DNA of 25,639 bases from Rhizophlyctis rosea (Eukaryota; Chytridiomycota; Chytridiomycetes; Rhizophlyctidales; Rhizophlyctidaceae): contig JADGJC010000251.1 in NCBI GenBank assembly GCA_027596075.1, positions 1-25,639 on the forward strand, given 5' to 3'. Made by a program: the position numbers and the translations under genes. Below are positions 1 to 8,914 of this stretch, one piece after another. Each line of letters begins with the position of its first letter. Position 1 is the stretch's first letter. The notes under the pieces were generated by a model. The model saw only the letters and a program-made list of their open reading frames with translations, was not told the origin of the DNA and did not search any database.

Positions 1-612
1 CCCTCAACAACCACCCCCCTCTCACCCCCCTCCGACCTCACCCCCTCCCCCTCCTCCACCTCCACCACCCTCCAACAAGGCCCCTTCCCCTGCCCGCACT
101 GCCCCCGCCTCTTCACCCGCGCCTTCAACCTCAAAACCCATCTCCAAACTCACGACCCCACAAGACCGCGCCCGTTCCCCTGCCCGCTCTGCCCGAGGAG
201 TTTTGTGAGGATACATGATTTGGTGAGGCACGAGAGTGTGCATACGAAGAGGAAAGGGTGGTTTTGTGGGGAGTGTGGGACGGGGTTTACGAGGAGGGAT
301 GCGTTGAGGAGGCATGGGAGGGTTAGGGGGTGTGGTGGGGGGGGTGGGGTCGAAGAAGGAGATGATGGGGAGGGGGGTGGGAGTAGTAGTATTGGCGGTG
401 GTGGTACTGGTGGTGTTGGTGGAGGTGGTGGTGGGTCGTCGTCGTCGTCGTCTTCTTCTGTTGCGTTGGATCCTAAGTCGGTTGGTCTTCCGAGTGGGAC
501 GTTCCCGCCTAGTGCGGGGAGGAAGAAGAAACTTGTCGTTGGTGGTGATGGTGGTGGAGAGTCTCCCACCGTCAAAGCTAAGGGCGTCAGCGGTCGGAAG
601 AAGAAGGAGTAG
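1..612 (+). CDS. C2H2 zinc-finger protein, C-terminal part (5' truncated)
   Basis: The frame is open from base 1 to a TAG at 610-612, so the N-terminus lies outside the window. Three fingers are visible. Two are classic C-x2-C-x12-H-x3-H units: the first starts CPHCPRLF and ends HLQTH, the second starts CPLCPRSF and ends HESVH. The third starts CGECGTGF and ends H-x5-C, so it is C2HC-like. Linkers are short (DPTRPRPF, TKRKGWF). A Ser/Thr/Pro-rich stretch precedes the fingers and a Gly/Ser-rich low-complexity tail with basic ends (GRKKK twice) follows. Tandem C2H2 fingers are known to bind DNA, so a nuclear transcription factor is the likely role; the target is unknown. The coding strand changes sharply from C-rich to G-rich near base 195 within one frame. 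The zinc-finger call is firm; the specific family is not. Confidence 0.85.
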   Translation, partial: PSTTTPLSPPSDLTPSPSSTSTTLQQGPFPCPHCPRLFTRAFNLKTHLQTHDPTRPRPFPCPLCPRSFVRIHDLVRHESVHTKRKGWFCGECGTGFTRRDALRRHGRVRGCGGGGGVEEGDDGEGGGSSSIGGGGTGGVGGGGGGSSSSSSSSVALDPKSVGLPSGTFPPSAGRKKKLVVGGDGGGESPTVKAKGVSGRKKKE

Positions 613-1082
613 CTGCTTTGTGTGGGTGCAGGGGAGGGTGTGCGTGTAGGTCGGGGGGTAAGGAGCAAGGGGGGGACGGGAGAAAAGGATACCAAAAATC
701 TCTGTACTATGTTTTTGCATATTGTTTCTCTGTATAGAAATGCTTTCGCTCTTGTGGTTCTCTTTTGCAAAATATATCATATCGTAACAAATGTTTGATC
801 AACGGTTCGCATTGATATCATTCGGACCTCACGCTCTTCCGCACATCATCATCATGAATTCTTCGTCGGTTGAAAAAAGCAATCTTGGGCATTAACACGG
901 AAACGGAGGAAAAAACACTATCGTTGCGGTTCATGACACGAACACAAACATCATCATCTGTCCAACACGGTCCCTGCACCCATCTAAGTCTTTTTAACTG
1001 TGACTATGCCCCCACTCTCAATCACTGTCCCACAGCTTTGATCACTGTGCGGAAGCGGCTTGGAGATGAGTAAACGCTTATA

Positions 1083-1107
1083 CTGCACACACACACACGC
1101 ACACACA
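1083..1107. repeat. (CA)n microsatellite
   Basis: An imperfect CA-dinucleotide run (acacacacac with a single cg interruption) is directly visible. It lies outside any gene. Confidence 0.8.
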
Positions 1108-1228
1108 GAGCAACGCACTACTCGCGAGGCAATTGGGGTGAAGAGAGACTTTCATGTTTGTGTTGAGGGAGTTGAGTATTTGGAGGAACATGCACACATG
1201 TTCACACGCATACAGACGCAAAGATTAT

Positions 1229-1289
1229 AGCTCTGTAGGGGCTTCGAACCCCTCTCATCCCTGGGGACGATTCTCAAAAGACCAGAGCT
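1229..1289 (-). other. tRNA-like inverted repeats with a B-box-like T-arm
   Basis: On the minus strand a 7-bp outer stem AGCTCTG/CAGAGCT encloses a T-arm-like hairpin with stem AGGGG/CCCCT and loop TTCGAAG. The string GGTTCGAAGCC fits the polymerase III B-box pattern. Only about 28 nt separate the first outer strand from the T-arm, and no D or anticodon arm can be drawn, so this is not a normal tRNA. It may be a tRNA remnant, an unusual short RNA, or chance. Confidence 0.2.
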
Positions 1290-1886
1290 TGTAAAAAAGT
1301 TCGACAGAAACACTTTTCAGCGTCTCCGTCTGGGTTCAACAACCCGTTTCCACACTTCCCATCTTCCAATCCATCACGTCTAGAAACGATCACTTGGGGA
1401 TGGAGACATCGAGGAAGTGCTTCGGACAAGGTTTTGTTGAAAGAGTGTTATGTACCTTGCAGTGCGCAAGGACATCTAATTAGTTAGTTAGGCACGGAGT
1501 CCCAGTTTCGTCGGATCCGGCGGGTGGATGGTGGGGAAGCCCTTGCCGTTGCCCTGGCCTGTGAGAGTCGCTCGCCGTTCGGAGAGTCGCTAATTCGCCG
1601 TGCACGGTGGGTCCTGCTCGAATCGTCCGTGTGCAGGTCGTCCTGCCGTATCGAGGAGGAGGAACGCGGGGGAACTCGGGGTGTGCGGGAGTGCGGGGAT
1701 GCGGGAATCGAATGGGTAGCGGATCCAGGTTTGTAGGTGGTTGGAGGTAGGATGGAGGTTGGTGAGGTAGGATGGGTGGTGGTAGGACGGGAAGGTCGTG
1801 GGTGCGGGGAGATCTTGAGCTGGAAGGGACCAGGATGGTTTGATCTTGAATGGAGACTTCGGGGCGTGAGTGTTGGTTGCTTGTGC

Positions 1887-3064
1887 TCAGCGCATGTCCC
1901 TCGCGGAAGGCCATCCGTAGGAGCTCGGAGGCGGTTGAGTCGGTGGTGGTGGTGGAGGGTTGTTGGAGCTGCTCCCACCATCAGACTGCCGGTGGTGGCT
2001 CGAATGGCTGTGCGAGCGCCGTCGTGGGGTTGGAACCGCTGGACGGTCGAAGACCGGGACGTAGTACCGAGTTTGACCGTTGTACTCTGAGATGAAGGAT
2101 AATGATTAGTCGATGGTTGATTGAAAAGTGTGGAAGCAAATGATACCGTACCTTCTGGGTGAGCCAACCTGTATTCAGCTTCCATGGACGCCCGACGCTG
2201 GCGGTTTCGCATGGTCTTGAACAGGTACTCGTCGTCCGTCTCGATGACTCGGCCATTCTCTTTGATGCCGCGTTGGACGCGCCATCGGTTGTAGTCGAGT
2301 GGGTGGTGGGTCTCGTAGATTGCGCTGACGGGGTTCTCGTGGAATCTCACCCTTCTTGGTGGGGTTTCGGGTGGTGCTTCCTGTTGTTGTTGGAGCTGCT
2401 GGGCTTCTTGCTCTTGTTGAAGGCGGAGGGCTTCTTGCTCTTGTTGGATTCGCAAGGCCTCTGCTTCTTGTTGGAGTCGCAGAGCTTCTTGTTGCTGGTG
2501 AAGTTGCTGGGCTTCTTGCTCTTGTTGGAGTCGCAAGGCCTCTTGTTCTCGCTGCAAGGCTTCTTGTTGCTGTTGCCGTTGCAGTGCTTCTTGTTGTTGC
2601 TGAAGCTGCAAAGCCTGCTGTTGCTCTTGCAAGGCTTGTTGCTGTTGCTGGTCTTGGATCGCTTGCTGCTCCCGGGCAAGACGGTCTCGTTGCCAGGCGT
2701 TCAGGGGTCTTGGAGGCCTCGGGGCCGGTGGTTGGCGACGGTTCGCCTCGATTCGTCGTGCGTGTTCCTCGCGTTCCTCCTCGCGCCGGCGCAGCGACTG
2801 CCATCGATTCGGAGCTCGTTGCTCCCGTTTCGTGGGCCTCCCCAACATGGTCGGAGAGTTCCGACTCTTGGGGGAAGCCTTCGCGGTCGGAGCTCGTTGC
2901 TCCCATTTCTTGGGCCTCCCCGACATGGTCGAAGAGGTGGTCGAACTCTTGGGGGAAGCCTTCGTGGTCCTCGTAGTCGAAGTCGTCCTCGTGCGACGGC
3001 CAGGGCGTGGGCTTCGGGCAGCGGAGACTGAAGTGGAAGTGTTCTTCATACTTTGAGCCATCAT
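1887..3064 (-). CDS. Gln-rich coiled-coil protein with RVxF-like motif
   Basis: Two exons: 3064-2152 and 2086-1887, joined in phase 1 across a 65-bp intron (GTACGG...CATCTCAG with a CTAATC branch); about 370 aa. The ATG is the first of two adjacent ATGs. Residues about 35-85 are a basic tandem duplication (KASPKS...GRP-K-EQRAP, twice). Residues about 90-230 are a Gln/Glu/Arg-rich region built from short units such as QQEALRLQQEQEA, expected to form a long coiled coil. Residues 238-241 read RVRF, followed by a distinctive block (PVSAIYETHHPLDYNRW). The tail is Ser/His/Pro-rich. RVxF is the known docking motif for protein phosphatase 1, so a PP1-binding scaffold is an inference, not a demonstrated role. 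The intron is supported by the sensible sequence it restores (EYNGQTRYYVPVFDRP). The true C-terminus is uncertain because neighbouring frames stay open for 300-400 bases beyond the TGA. I do not recognise the family. Confidence 0.7.
2370..2680 (-). repeat. Degenerate CAG/GAA-type codon repeat encoding the Q/E-rich coiled coil
   Basis: On the plus strand, gcttcttgctcttgttggag-like units recur about every 27-33 bases. On the coding strand they give Q/E/A/L/R heptad-like repeats. Codons are mixed rather than a pure CAG run, suggesting an old repeat under protein-level constraint. Confidence 0.75.
2811..2970 (-). repeat. Tandem ~80-bp duplication inside the Gln-rich gene
   Basis: Two copies start at ggagctcgttgctccc (2811 and 2888) and end near gggggaagccttcg, differing by scattered substitutions and a few added bases. 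In protein they give the repeated KASPKS...GRP-K-EQRAP block. Confidence 0.8.
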
Positions 3065-3102
3065 GATGGTGTCAAGAGGTATGAGAAGGGTGAGTTTGTA
3101 TG

Positions 3103-3120
3103 TGTGTGTGTGTGTGTGTG
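3103..3120. repeat. (TG)n microsatellite in the 5' flank of the Gln-rich gene
   Basis: A run of tgtgtg lies about 40 bp upstream of the minus-strand ATG at 3064, probably within the 5' UTR. Confidence 0.8.
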
Positions 3121-3203
3121 TTCGCAGTTGTATGCGTGAAGTTGTCTTTTTGTGGTGGACTAACCAGGAAGAAGAGCAAGGGGGCCGGGGGGCCATGCCC
3201 ATA

Positions 3204-3210
3204 CTTATAG
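3204..3210 (-). promoter_or_regulatory. Possible TATA box of the Gln-rich gene
   Basis: The minus strand reads CTATAAGTAT here, about 140 bp upstream of the ATG at 3064. Distance and match suit a TATA element with a long 5' UTR, but no start site is known. Confidence 0.3.
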
Positions 3211-3256
3211 AATCCTGATCTGTTATCGCCAAGCGTGATCGACACGGTTTTTTTTC

Positions 3257-3339
3257 GCTCAGCAGATCATGTGTGTCATTGCCACGCTCCGAGTGACTTT
3301 GCTCAGCAGCGTATACGTCATTGGCATGCTCCGAATGTG
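3257..3339. repeat. Two ~39-bp imperfect direct repeats, period 44
   Basis: Both copies (3257-3295 and 3301-3339) begin gctcagcag and share gtcattg-ca-gctccga-tg. They lie just upstream of the putative TATA of the minus-strand gene, so they may be duplicated regulatory sites. Confidence 0.65.
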
Positions 3340-3914
3340 AGTGTGTGCGGACGGAGGTAGCGGGTGGGGGAGGATTGAAGGTATGAAACAGTGAAACTGG
3401 CACGATGGGGCCTATGAAAATGATCGATTGGATGTGGCTTGTTTCAGGGTCCTTGATGACGTGAGACGATTACGTGATAGGAGCCTCCGAAAGGCACAGA
3501 CAGTGGATGGCTTGCTCTCAATGACCGCCACTAATGACTGTGCCACTGTATCAAGGACATCGCATGACCAGTGACCACGCCGCCGCCCATGCTTCTTGCC
3601 TTCTAGGCGCCCCGCAGCTGCTTTGTTGTCTCACTCCCATCCGCATGAAGTAACACACGTCAGTAGCGTGGGAAAACACACTTTATCGCCAACGACCTCT
3701 TCACTCCCCGGTTGGGTGCACGCTGCGCAACATACTGTCTTGGAGACCCCTTCGCTGTCACGCACCTCATACATTTCGCCCGACTGTCCCACCCGCTGCT
3801 GCGGCTGGGCTTCCTTGTTTACCGCCTTTGCAAACAGGCAGAGGGTGTCTTCCTTGCGCCAAATATTCGCCAGAAAACACCGCACCACGGTCTAAGCTAT
3901 CCGAACTCCTTCCC

Positions 3915-5452
3915 ATGCACTCATTATACCGCCTCGAAGAAGAATGCCCGACGACACATAACCCGGCCACTCTCGTGCTTGGGCTCTTTATCACAACCGG
4001 TCTCTTTGTTTCCTATACCCCGCAGGTGAGGCGCAAGAAGGGCCGGGAGCGGCAGAGGCTGAAAAGCGAGAGAAGGAAGCCCACCGGACGTGGAAAGAGC
4101 TCAGAGAGAGCAGGAGAAAGCAAGCAGACGCTGAGGCAGCTTAGTAAATCGACCATATTAGCAAGACTTTCATTATCGGCGAGACAAGCTGATTGTTTAC
4201 TAACCTAAACATCGATTCACATCACAGTTTGCCAAAATCCTTGCTACAAAATCCTCGCAAGGACTGTCGGTCTGGTACCTTCTATTAGGATTTACGGGTT
4301 GCGTTTCGACGCTTGGGAATGTGTCGCTGTTGCAAGCTAAGAATGTGGCGTGCTGCTTTTCGAAGGTGTGTGTATGTTCACCGTGATTGACCTTGGATCT
4401 GCTACATGTCGGGATTCGGGAAGTTGCGTAAGTGGGGGATTGGTCTTGTGAAGGAACGAGAAAGCAGAAGGACTGGGCCCTATATCGACATCGAACAGCA
4501 TCAGGACGATATGGATTTGTCATCTTGCGACAAGATCCTTAACATCACATGATGTAATGACCCAATGCACGAGCCCCTCTTTTCTATCGGATGGAGCTTG
4601 ACCCACTCATTACTACCCATACTGATATCATTGTCACGAACAGTGGTCAGCATTCACCTGCTTCGAAAACACACTGGGCCTAACCCAAGTCACCGTCCAA
4701 TTCTTCTGCTTCAGTTTCATGTAAGCCATCGTCGACCCAACACTCCATACTTTTGACTATTCTCCCTAAATCATTACCCCTAGTGTGATCCTATTCTACA
4801 AATACTACCCAACCCAACTAATCGACACCCCCCTCCACGAACGCGACGTCCGCGTCTCCTACGTCTTCATATCATACCTCTCCCTCGCCACCCTCGTCGT
4901 GATCTTCATGCTCGCTGTGCCCCTCCACGGATCAATAGGCATATCAGTAGGAATAACGGCCGTCGCGGGAGTGTTTGGCGCCATCGCCATAGCCGCGACG
5001 ATATGTCAGTTTTTCCCGCAGATTGTACACACGTGGAGTGCGAAGGTTTGTTTACACTTTTTGATTGGGATCAGGTGTCCCCACATGCTCACATTACCTT
5101 AACCTTTTCCGATGCATAACAGAAAGTAGGAGCCCTCTCAATCCCCATGATGCTAATGCAAGTCCCCGGAGCATTCGTCTTCGTCGCCTCCCTCGCCTCC
5201 CAACCGGGCACAAACGCCTCGTCATGGCTATCTTTTCTGGTCTCTGGCATAATGCAGTTCATCCTGTTGTGCTTGTGTTTGGTGTATCAGAAGAGGGAGA
5301 AGGGGGATGAAACGGACCCATTGTTGCCGGAGGAGGATCCGGAGGGGAGGGTTAGGGGGTTGGGTGAGGAGGGGGTGGGTGGATATGGAGCGACTGGGAC
5401 GGGGACGGGGCCGGCGGAGGAGGGGTATGGGACTGGGGAGGAGGAGGGGTGA
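3915..5452 (+). CDS. PQ-loop repeat membrane protein (vacuolar type)
   Basis: Five exons: 3915-4025, 4228-4365, 4644-4720, 4784-5045 and 5123-5452, all phase-consistent; 305 aa. Intron 1 has a perfect TACTAAC branch site at 4198-4204. Two PQ motifs are present: SYTPQ (residues 36-37) and FFPQ (187-188). The second is followed by the typical LSIPMMLMQVPG stretch. About seven hydrophobic segments fit the PQ-loop/MtN3-like fold (cystinosin and Ypq relatives), which export amino acids or other solutes from vacuoles or lysosomes; the substrate here is unknown. The tail carries ETDPLL (259-264), a match to the acidic dileucine [DE]xxxL[LI] sorting signal, then a Gly/Glu-rich end. Exons 4 and 5 each shift from C-rich to G-rich. 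Introns 1 and 2 (202 and 278 bp) are long for this window. The family call is firm. Confidence 0.88.
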
Positions 5453-7510
5453 GGGGTGGAGTTTTTGTGGTGGTGGGGCCGGGAAGACAAAGTGTGGGGG
5501 GAGTCTGCGTGGCTTCCAGATGAGTTTCTTTTTGTGTATTTTGTATCTAGGATTCGGGCTAATATTTGTCAAAGATGATTATAGTCCATATCAGCACAAA
5601 ATAGTCGTGTTCACCTCTCATGGGCGGGTATTGATTCCCGGACCTGACCCAACAAGACTGTTGCAGCTCAACTTCTTTCGCCTGTTTCCTCCGTCAAATA
5701 TCGGCAATTTTATCTGACGCAAACACCTTTCGGCTTCACGATTTTTAAAGCCTCCATATGAGAACATGAAGAATGGATGGAGTCATGTCTCTGTGCCGTA
5801 GCATGCCGACAATGCTTGCCACTTCGAATGCTATACTTGACGCCGTCCTTTTTTTATCAGTCCAATTTTGCTTCGAAGACTGGATTGTCGGCAGTGTCTT
5901 CTCAATGTCGATGGTGTCTTTTGAGCACACATCGAATGATCAGGTGCTTTACATTTTCAATCATCGAGCTGCGACGTAGACTATTGAGGAGAGTGCCAGA
6001 AAAAGGAAAACACGCGACATATGCCCGGAAACGAATCATTCCGCCCAGAGCTGCGTTGATTGACCTTTGGACCACCGGTTTCTTGGTAAGCTGTATCTAA
6101 ATCATAGCACCTAGGTTGCATTGTATTTCAAAACTGATCCCACGGGAATCCTGTAGTTTGATTCTACTGAGAGACTCCACATCATTCGAATCGTTACCGT
6201 AGTTTGGACCATGGCCGAACATCATGCCAGCGCCACTGTATAAGTTGTATAGTATGCAGTTTTGGTGTCCTTTTCCTTTTGATCGGCAGCACGACATGGG
6301 GAAACCTGAGTGGGTGGCTATGCAAAAATGATGAATGATCCGGTGAACACGGACAGATAACACGGTGATCAGGGTGTTTGTGACTCCATCGAGAAACCTA
6401 GAAGGCAACTGCCGTATGACAGCATATCAACATCGTCGATTATGAGATTGTAATGATGGAAATCTTGATGGTATTCATCTTCTTCCTTGGCAGATTAGCT
6501 ATTCCCGCCATCAAAACCCATCTGTCGTGATTTGACTGATTTGACAGACCGCTATCTGTCTTAAAGTTGTGTGTATAGTCATGTGATCATCTCTTTCTTT
6601 TTTCATTTTCATCCCTCTCCAGGGGTGCTGTTGTAAAGTATGTTGAGGTTACTTGATATGTGATGACCTGGGTTAAACATAGCCCTTCGCGGATGCACCT
6701 TGCTCAGAACGCTTCAGAATGCGCCCATAGCTTGATCCAATAGATCTGCATGTTCACATTTCCACAAAAAGGAAGCGGGGTTGGGTCTACTCTGTGAAGT
6801 CCACATTCGAAGGGCATCCTATCCCCACACGCCGGATTCCGAATACACAAATCAACCTCTTTTATGTCATGTGCTCTTTCTCGATGCATATTTGAGCGAC
6901 TTGTCAAATGCAGGGTTTGATCCATACTCCCCTATGGAAGTCTACACGATTACTGAGTATTCATCGGACCATTCGGGTTGGCGGATGGGATGCCAGATTT
7001 TGCCCCAGCACACTCGAACTCAAGGAACCTGCTGTGGAATATCTTGTGAAGAACTATTTTCTTTGGGCGGAGGTCGGAACACAACAGGAAACGATCGGAA
7101 GTCGAAAATATTCGATGCGTCCCCAGTCGCTTGCGGAGAAAGGCTTGCCTGAATCCCCCAGGATTCTGTGCAGCGCAACATATGAATGAGCATGCAGTCC
7201 ATCCGCTCATTAGCATCCAACACTAGCATTTCTACATGCTACATTTGCTGTACCATACTTCGCGGGCATGAGAGCACCCAGATTTTGGACAAGTTTGCGT
7301 GAAGAACGTGAATCATTAGTGCCAAATTGGACAAGGTCAACAGTCATACCAAAAAGTATCTTTCCCTATTCACACATATGATAGGAAGGGGTGCTTAATA
7401 CGCCATATACTATCAGGAAGAAGTCAAGAATTACAAAAATTCACCCTAAGATAGGTATTTGAACTTCACGGACCCGCGCGCTGGAATTCTGACCAATCAG
7501 AATCACCCGG

Positions 7511-7548
7511 TTGTCCGAGCAATCGGGGAGGATGTCCGAACAATTGGG
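7511..7548. repeat. Two 17-bp imperfect direct repeats (period 21)
   Basis: ttgtccgagcaatcggg at 7511-7527 and atgtccgaacaattggg at 7532-7548 differ at three positions. They are intergenic. Confidence 0.6.
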
Positions 7549-7890
7549 CCGACAGTGTCGCCTGGCCACGTCATCGTTTGAGAGCTATTCGGAGCTATTT
7601 TGCGATAAGCTGGCAACAGCTTAGTGAAGTCGTCCTTTTTTTTTTTTCAACTAGCTTTTCGTCAACATCCTGACAAAAGTAACGAATGGCATGGATGCGT
7701 CTACGCGTCATATCTTCTAGTATTGAATAAAATTCATGAAAGGAGCAAAGGACATTTATAAAAAATTGATCACTTGCGGTATGGCCTCTTCCACGTACTT
7801 CTTTTTTCCAATCTTTTTTGGTTTTGGATGGAGCCACTTTTTGCTGAATTGTCACCGGAGCATATGTCATGTTAGACTGTCAACTTCTTA

Positions 7891-8232
7891 TTGACTGCAT
7901 TCAGGCTTGAAGATGTTGATCGGTTGACACTCAACCGCCCGCAACAAGCTTGCGTTTCCGGGGACTCGACTGGTTTCTTTTTGGCTTGCGCCTTGAGCTG
8001 GGATGGAAGGGACGGGAAGAAGCGTAGATTGAGTGACTTGAGCGATACTTTAGATTTTGAAACGAGATATGCGTCTCGCTAGGAGAATGAGCGCTGCCGT
8101 TCTCCCTCAAGTTTCCAAATTGCTTTATCTGTTGATGAGGATGGCCATAGGGTCCGTTATCAGTTGTTGTCAACCGCGTTGGTGCCTATTGCGTACCGAA
8201 TCGCGCCTTTATTTTTTCGTTTGGTTCGTTGA
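7891..8232 (+). pseudogene. Possible decayed ORF with one internal TAG
   Basis: One frame runs from 7891 to a TGA at about 8230, interrupted only by TAG at 8080-8082. Downstream it reads SFQIALSVDEDGHRVRYQLL..., which looks protein-like. No family is recognised, and there is no clear start context or splice site. It may be chance. Confidence 0.2.
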
Positions 8233-8560
8233 CTTGCGAGACCTAACTGATTACTAAGGCTGGGCTGATGGATCAAAGGGTTGGCGGATATCATTCCCGA
8301 AATTTTGATTGCTTGTTGAAGGAGCGGTGTCTTCCACTGTTCAACTCCCGCGGTCGTTCGGCAGAGCTGAACTGCATTCAGCAATGTAACAATTTTTTTC
8401 TGGCGCCCTATGTTCCGTGACGGACAGTTGTAGATGAGGTTTACGCTCAAGTTAGATTTCTGGTCCACAAGTCTGAAGCTATGTGCGAGTTGGGCGTGAA
8501 GAATGATTGGTGACATCCTGATGCTGTTGGCAAAGAAAAGGAACCTACTGTTCAGATTCG

Positions 8561-8592
8561 CATGCTATTCCGGTACCATGCTATCCCGGTAC
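8561..8592. repeat. Tandem 16-bp duplication
   Basis: catgctattccggtac at 8561-8576 is followed directly by catgctatcccggtac at 8577-8592, with one mismatch. The unit contains the palindrome GGTACC across the junction. Confidence 0.8.
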
Positions 8593-8914
8593 TTTTTTCA
8601 CCAGCACCGGTAAAAAAGCAAATCAAGAATATGATGGAGAAGCTGAAGGGTCTGATACTCGTGAAGCCTGGTAGGGAATATGCGTCTCGTGCGATTACAT
8701 GCCTAGGGGCATAGGACCCTGGCGTCGACACCGCCCCATCGCGTTGGTCACACCAACATTCTCGCTTGTCGTCATTCAAATAGAGTTCCCACCTCTTCAC
8801 AAAGTTCGTAAAACCTTCCGGTCTTTTTCATTTATTACCCGCACGCAGAACCACAGCAGAAATGAACGAGATCGTGCCTCATAACCAAAATTTGCCTCAT
8901 GAATTTCATTCACA

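Larger units (their letters stand above)
613..1886. other. Intergenic region between convergent genes
   Basis: This holds the 3' flank of the zinc-finger gene and the 3' flank of the minus-strand Gln-rich gene. I see a CA-rich microsatellite near 1084-1106 and a tRNA-like pair of inverted repeats at 1229-1289. From about 1480 to 1886 the minus strand is very C- and Pro-codon rich and stays open in more than one frame, so part of it may be coding (see findings). No other gene is supportable. Confidence 0.5.
3065..3914. other. Divergent intergenic region (shared promoter zone)
   Basis: The minus-strand Gln-rich gene and the plus-strand PQ-loop gene start at the two ends of this 850-bp stretch. 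It holds a TG microsatellite, a minus-strand TATAAG, and a pair of ~39-bp direct repeats. The small open frames here look like chance ORFs. Confidence 0.6.
5453..8914. other. 3.4-kb region without a supportable gene
   Basis: After the PQ-loop gene no frame shows a recognisable domain or a good splice chain. Medium open frames occur on both strands: minus 6097-6408 and 7595-7870, plus 6781-7189, and plus 7891-8232 with one internal TAG. I recognise none of them. Short duplications (7511-7548, 8561-8592) are present. The block could be decayed genes or transposon debris, or it could hold an intron-rich gene I cannot resolve. Confidence 0.5.

Noticed and set aside
22..780. Minus-strand 252-aa ORF and overlapping Pro-rich frames opposite the zinc-finger gene
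   Set aside because: They are antisense to clear C2H2 fingers and exist because the G-rich coding strand lacks stops when reversed.
2159..3031. Plus-strand 290-aa Leu-rich ORF (and a Val/Leu-rich one) opposite the Gln-rich gene
   Set aside because: CAG-rich codons read as CTG/TTG on the other strand, giving false hydrophobic frames. The minus strand has the intron, start and charged composition of a real protein.
1484..3403. Single 639-aa minus-strand ORF covering the Gln-rich gene without splicing
   Set aside because: Splicing the 65-bp intron gives a more protein-like junction, and the region upstream of the chosen ATG is low-complexity 5' flank. Kept only as a caveat on the C-terminus.
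4026..4208. Reading through intron 1 of the PQ-loop gene (ORF to 4208)
   Set aside because: The TACTAAC branch, cacag acceptor and immediate continuation of the PQ-loop domain at 4228 show it is an intron.
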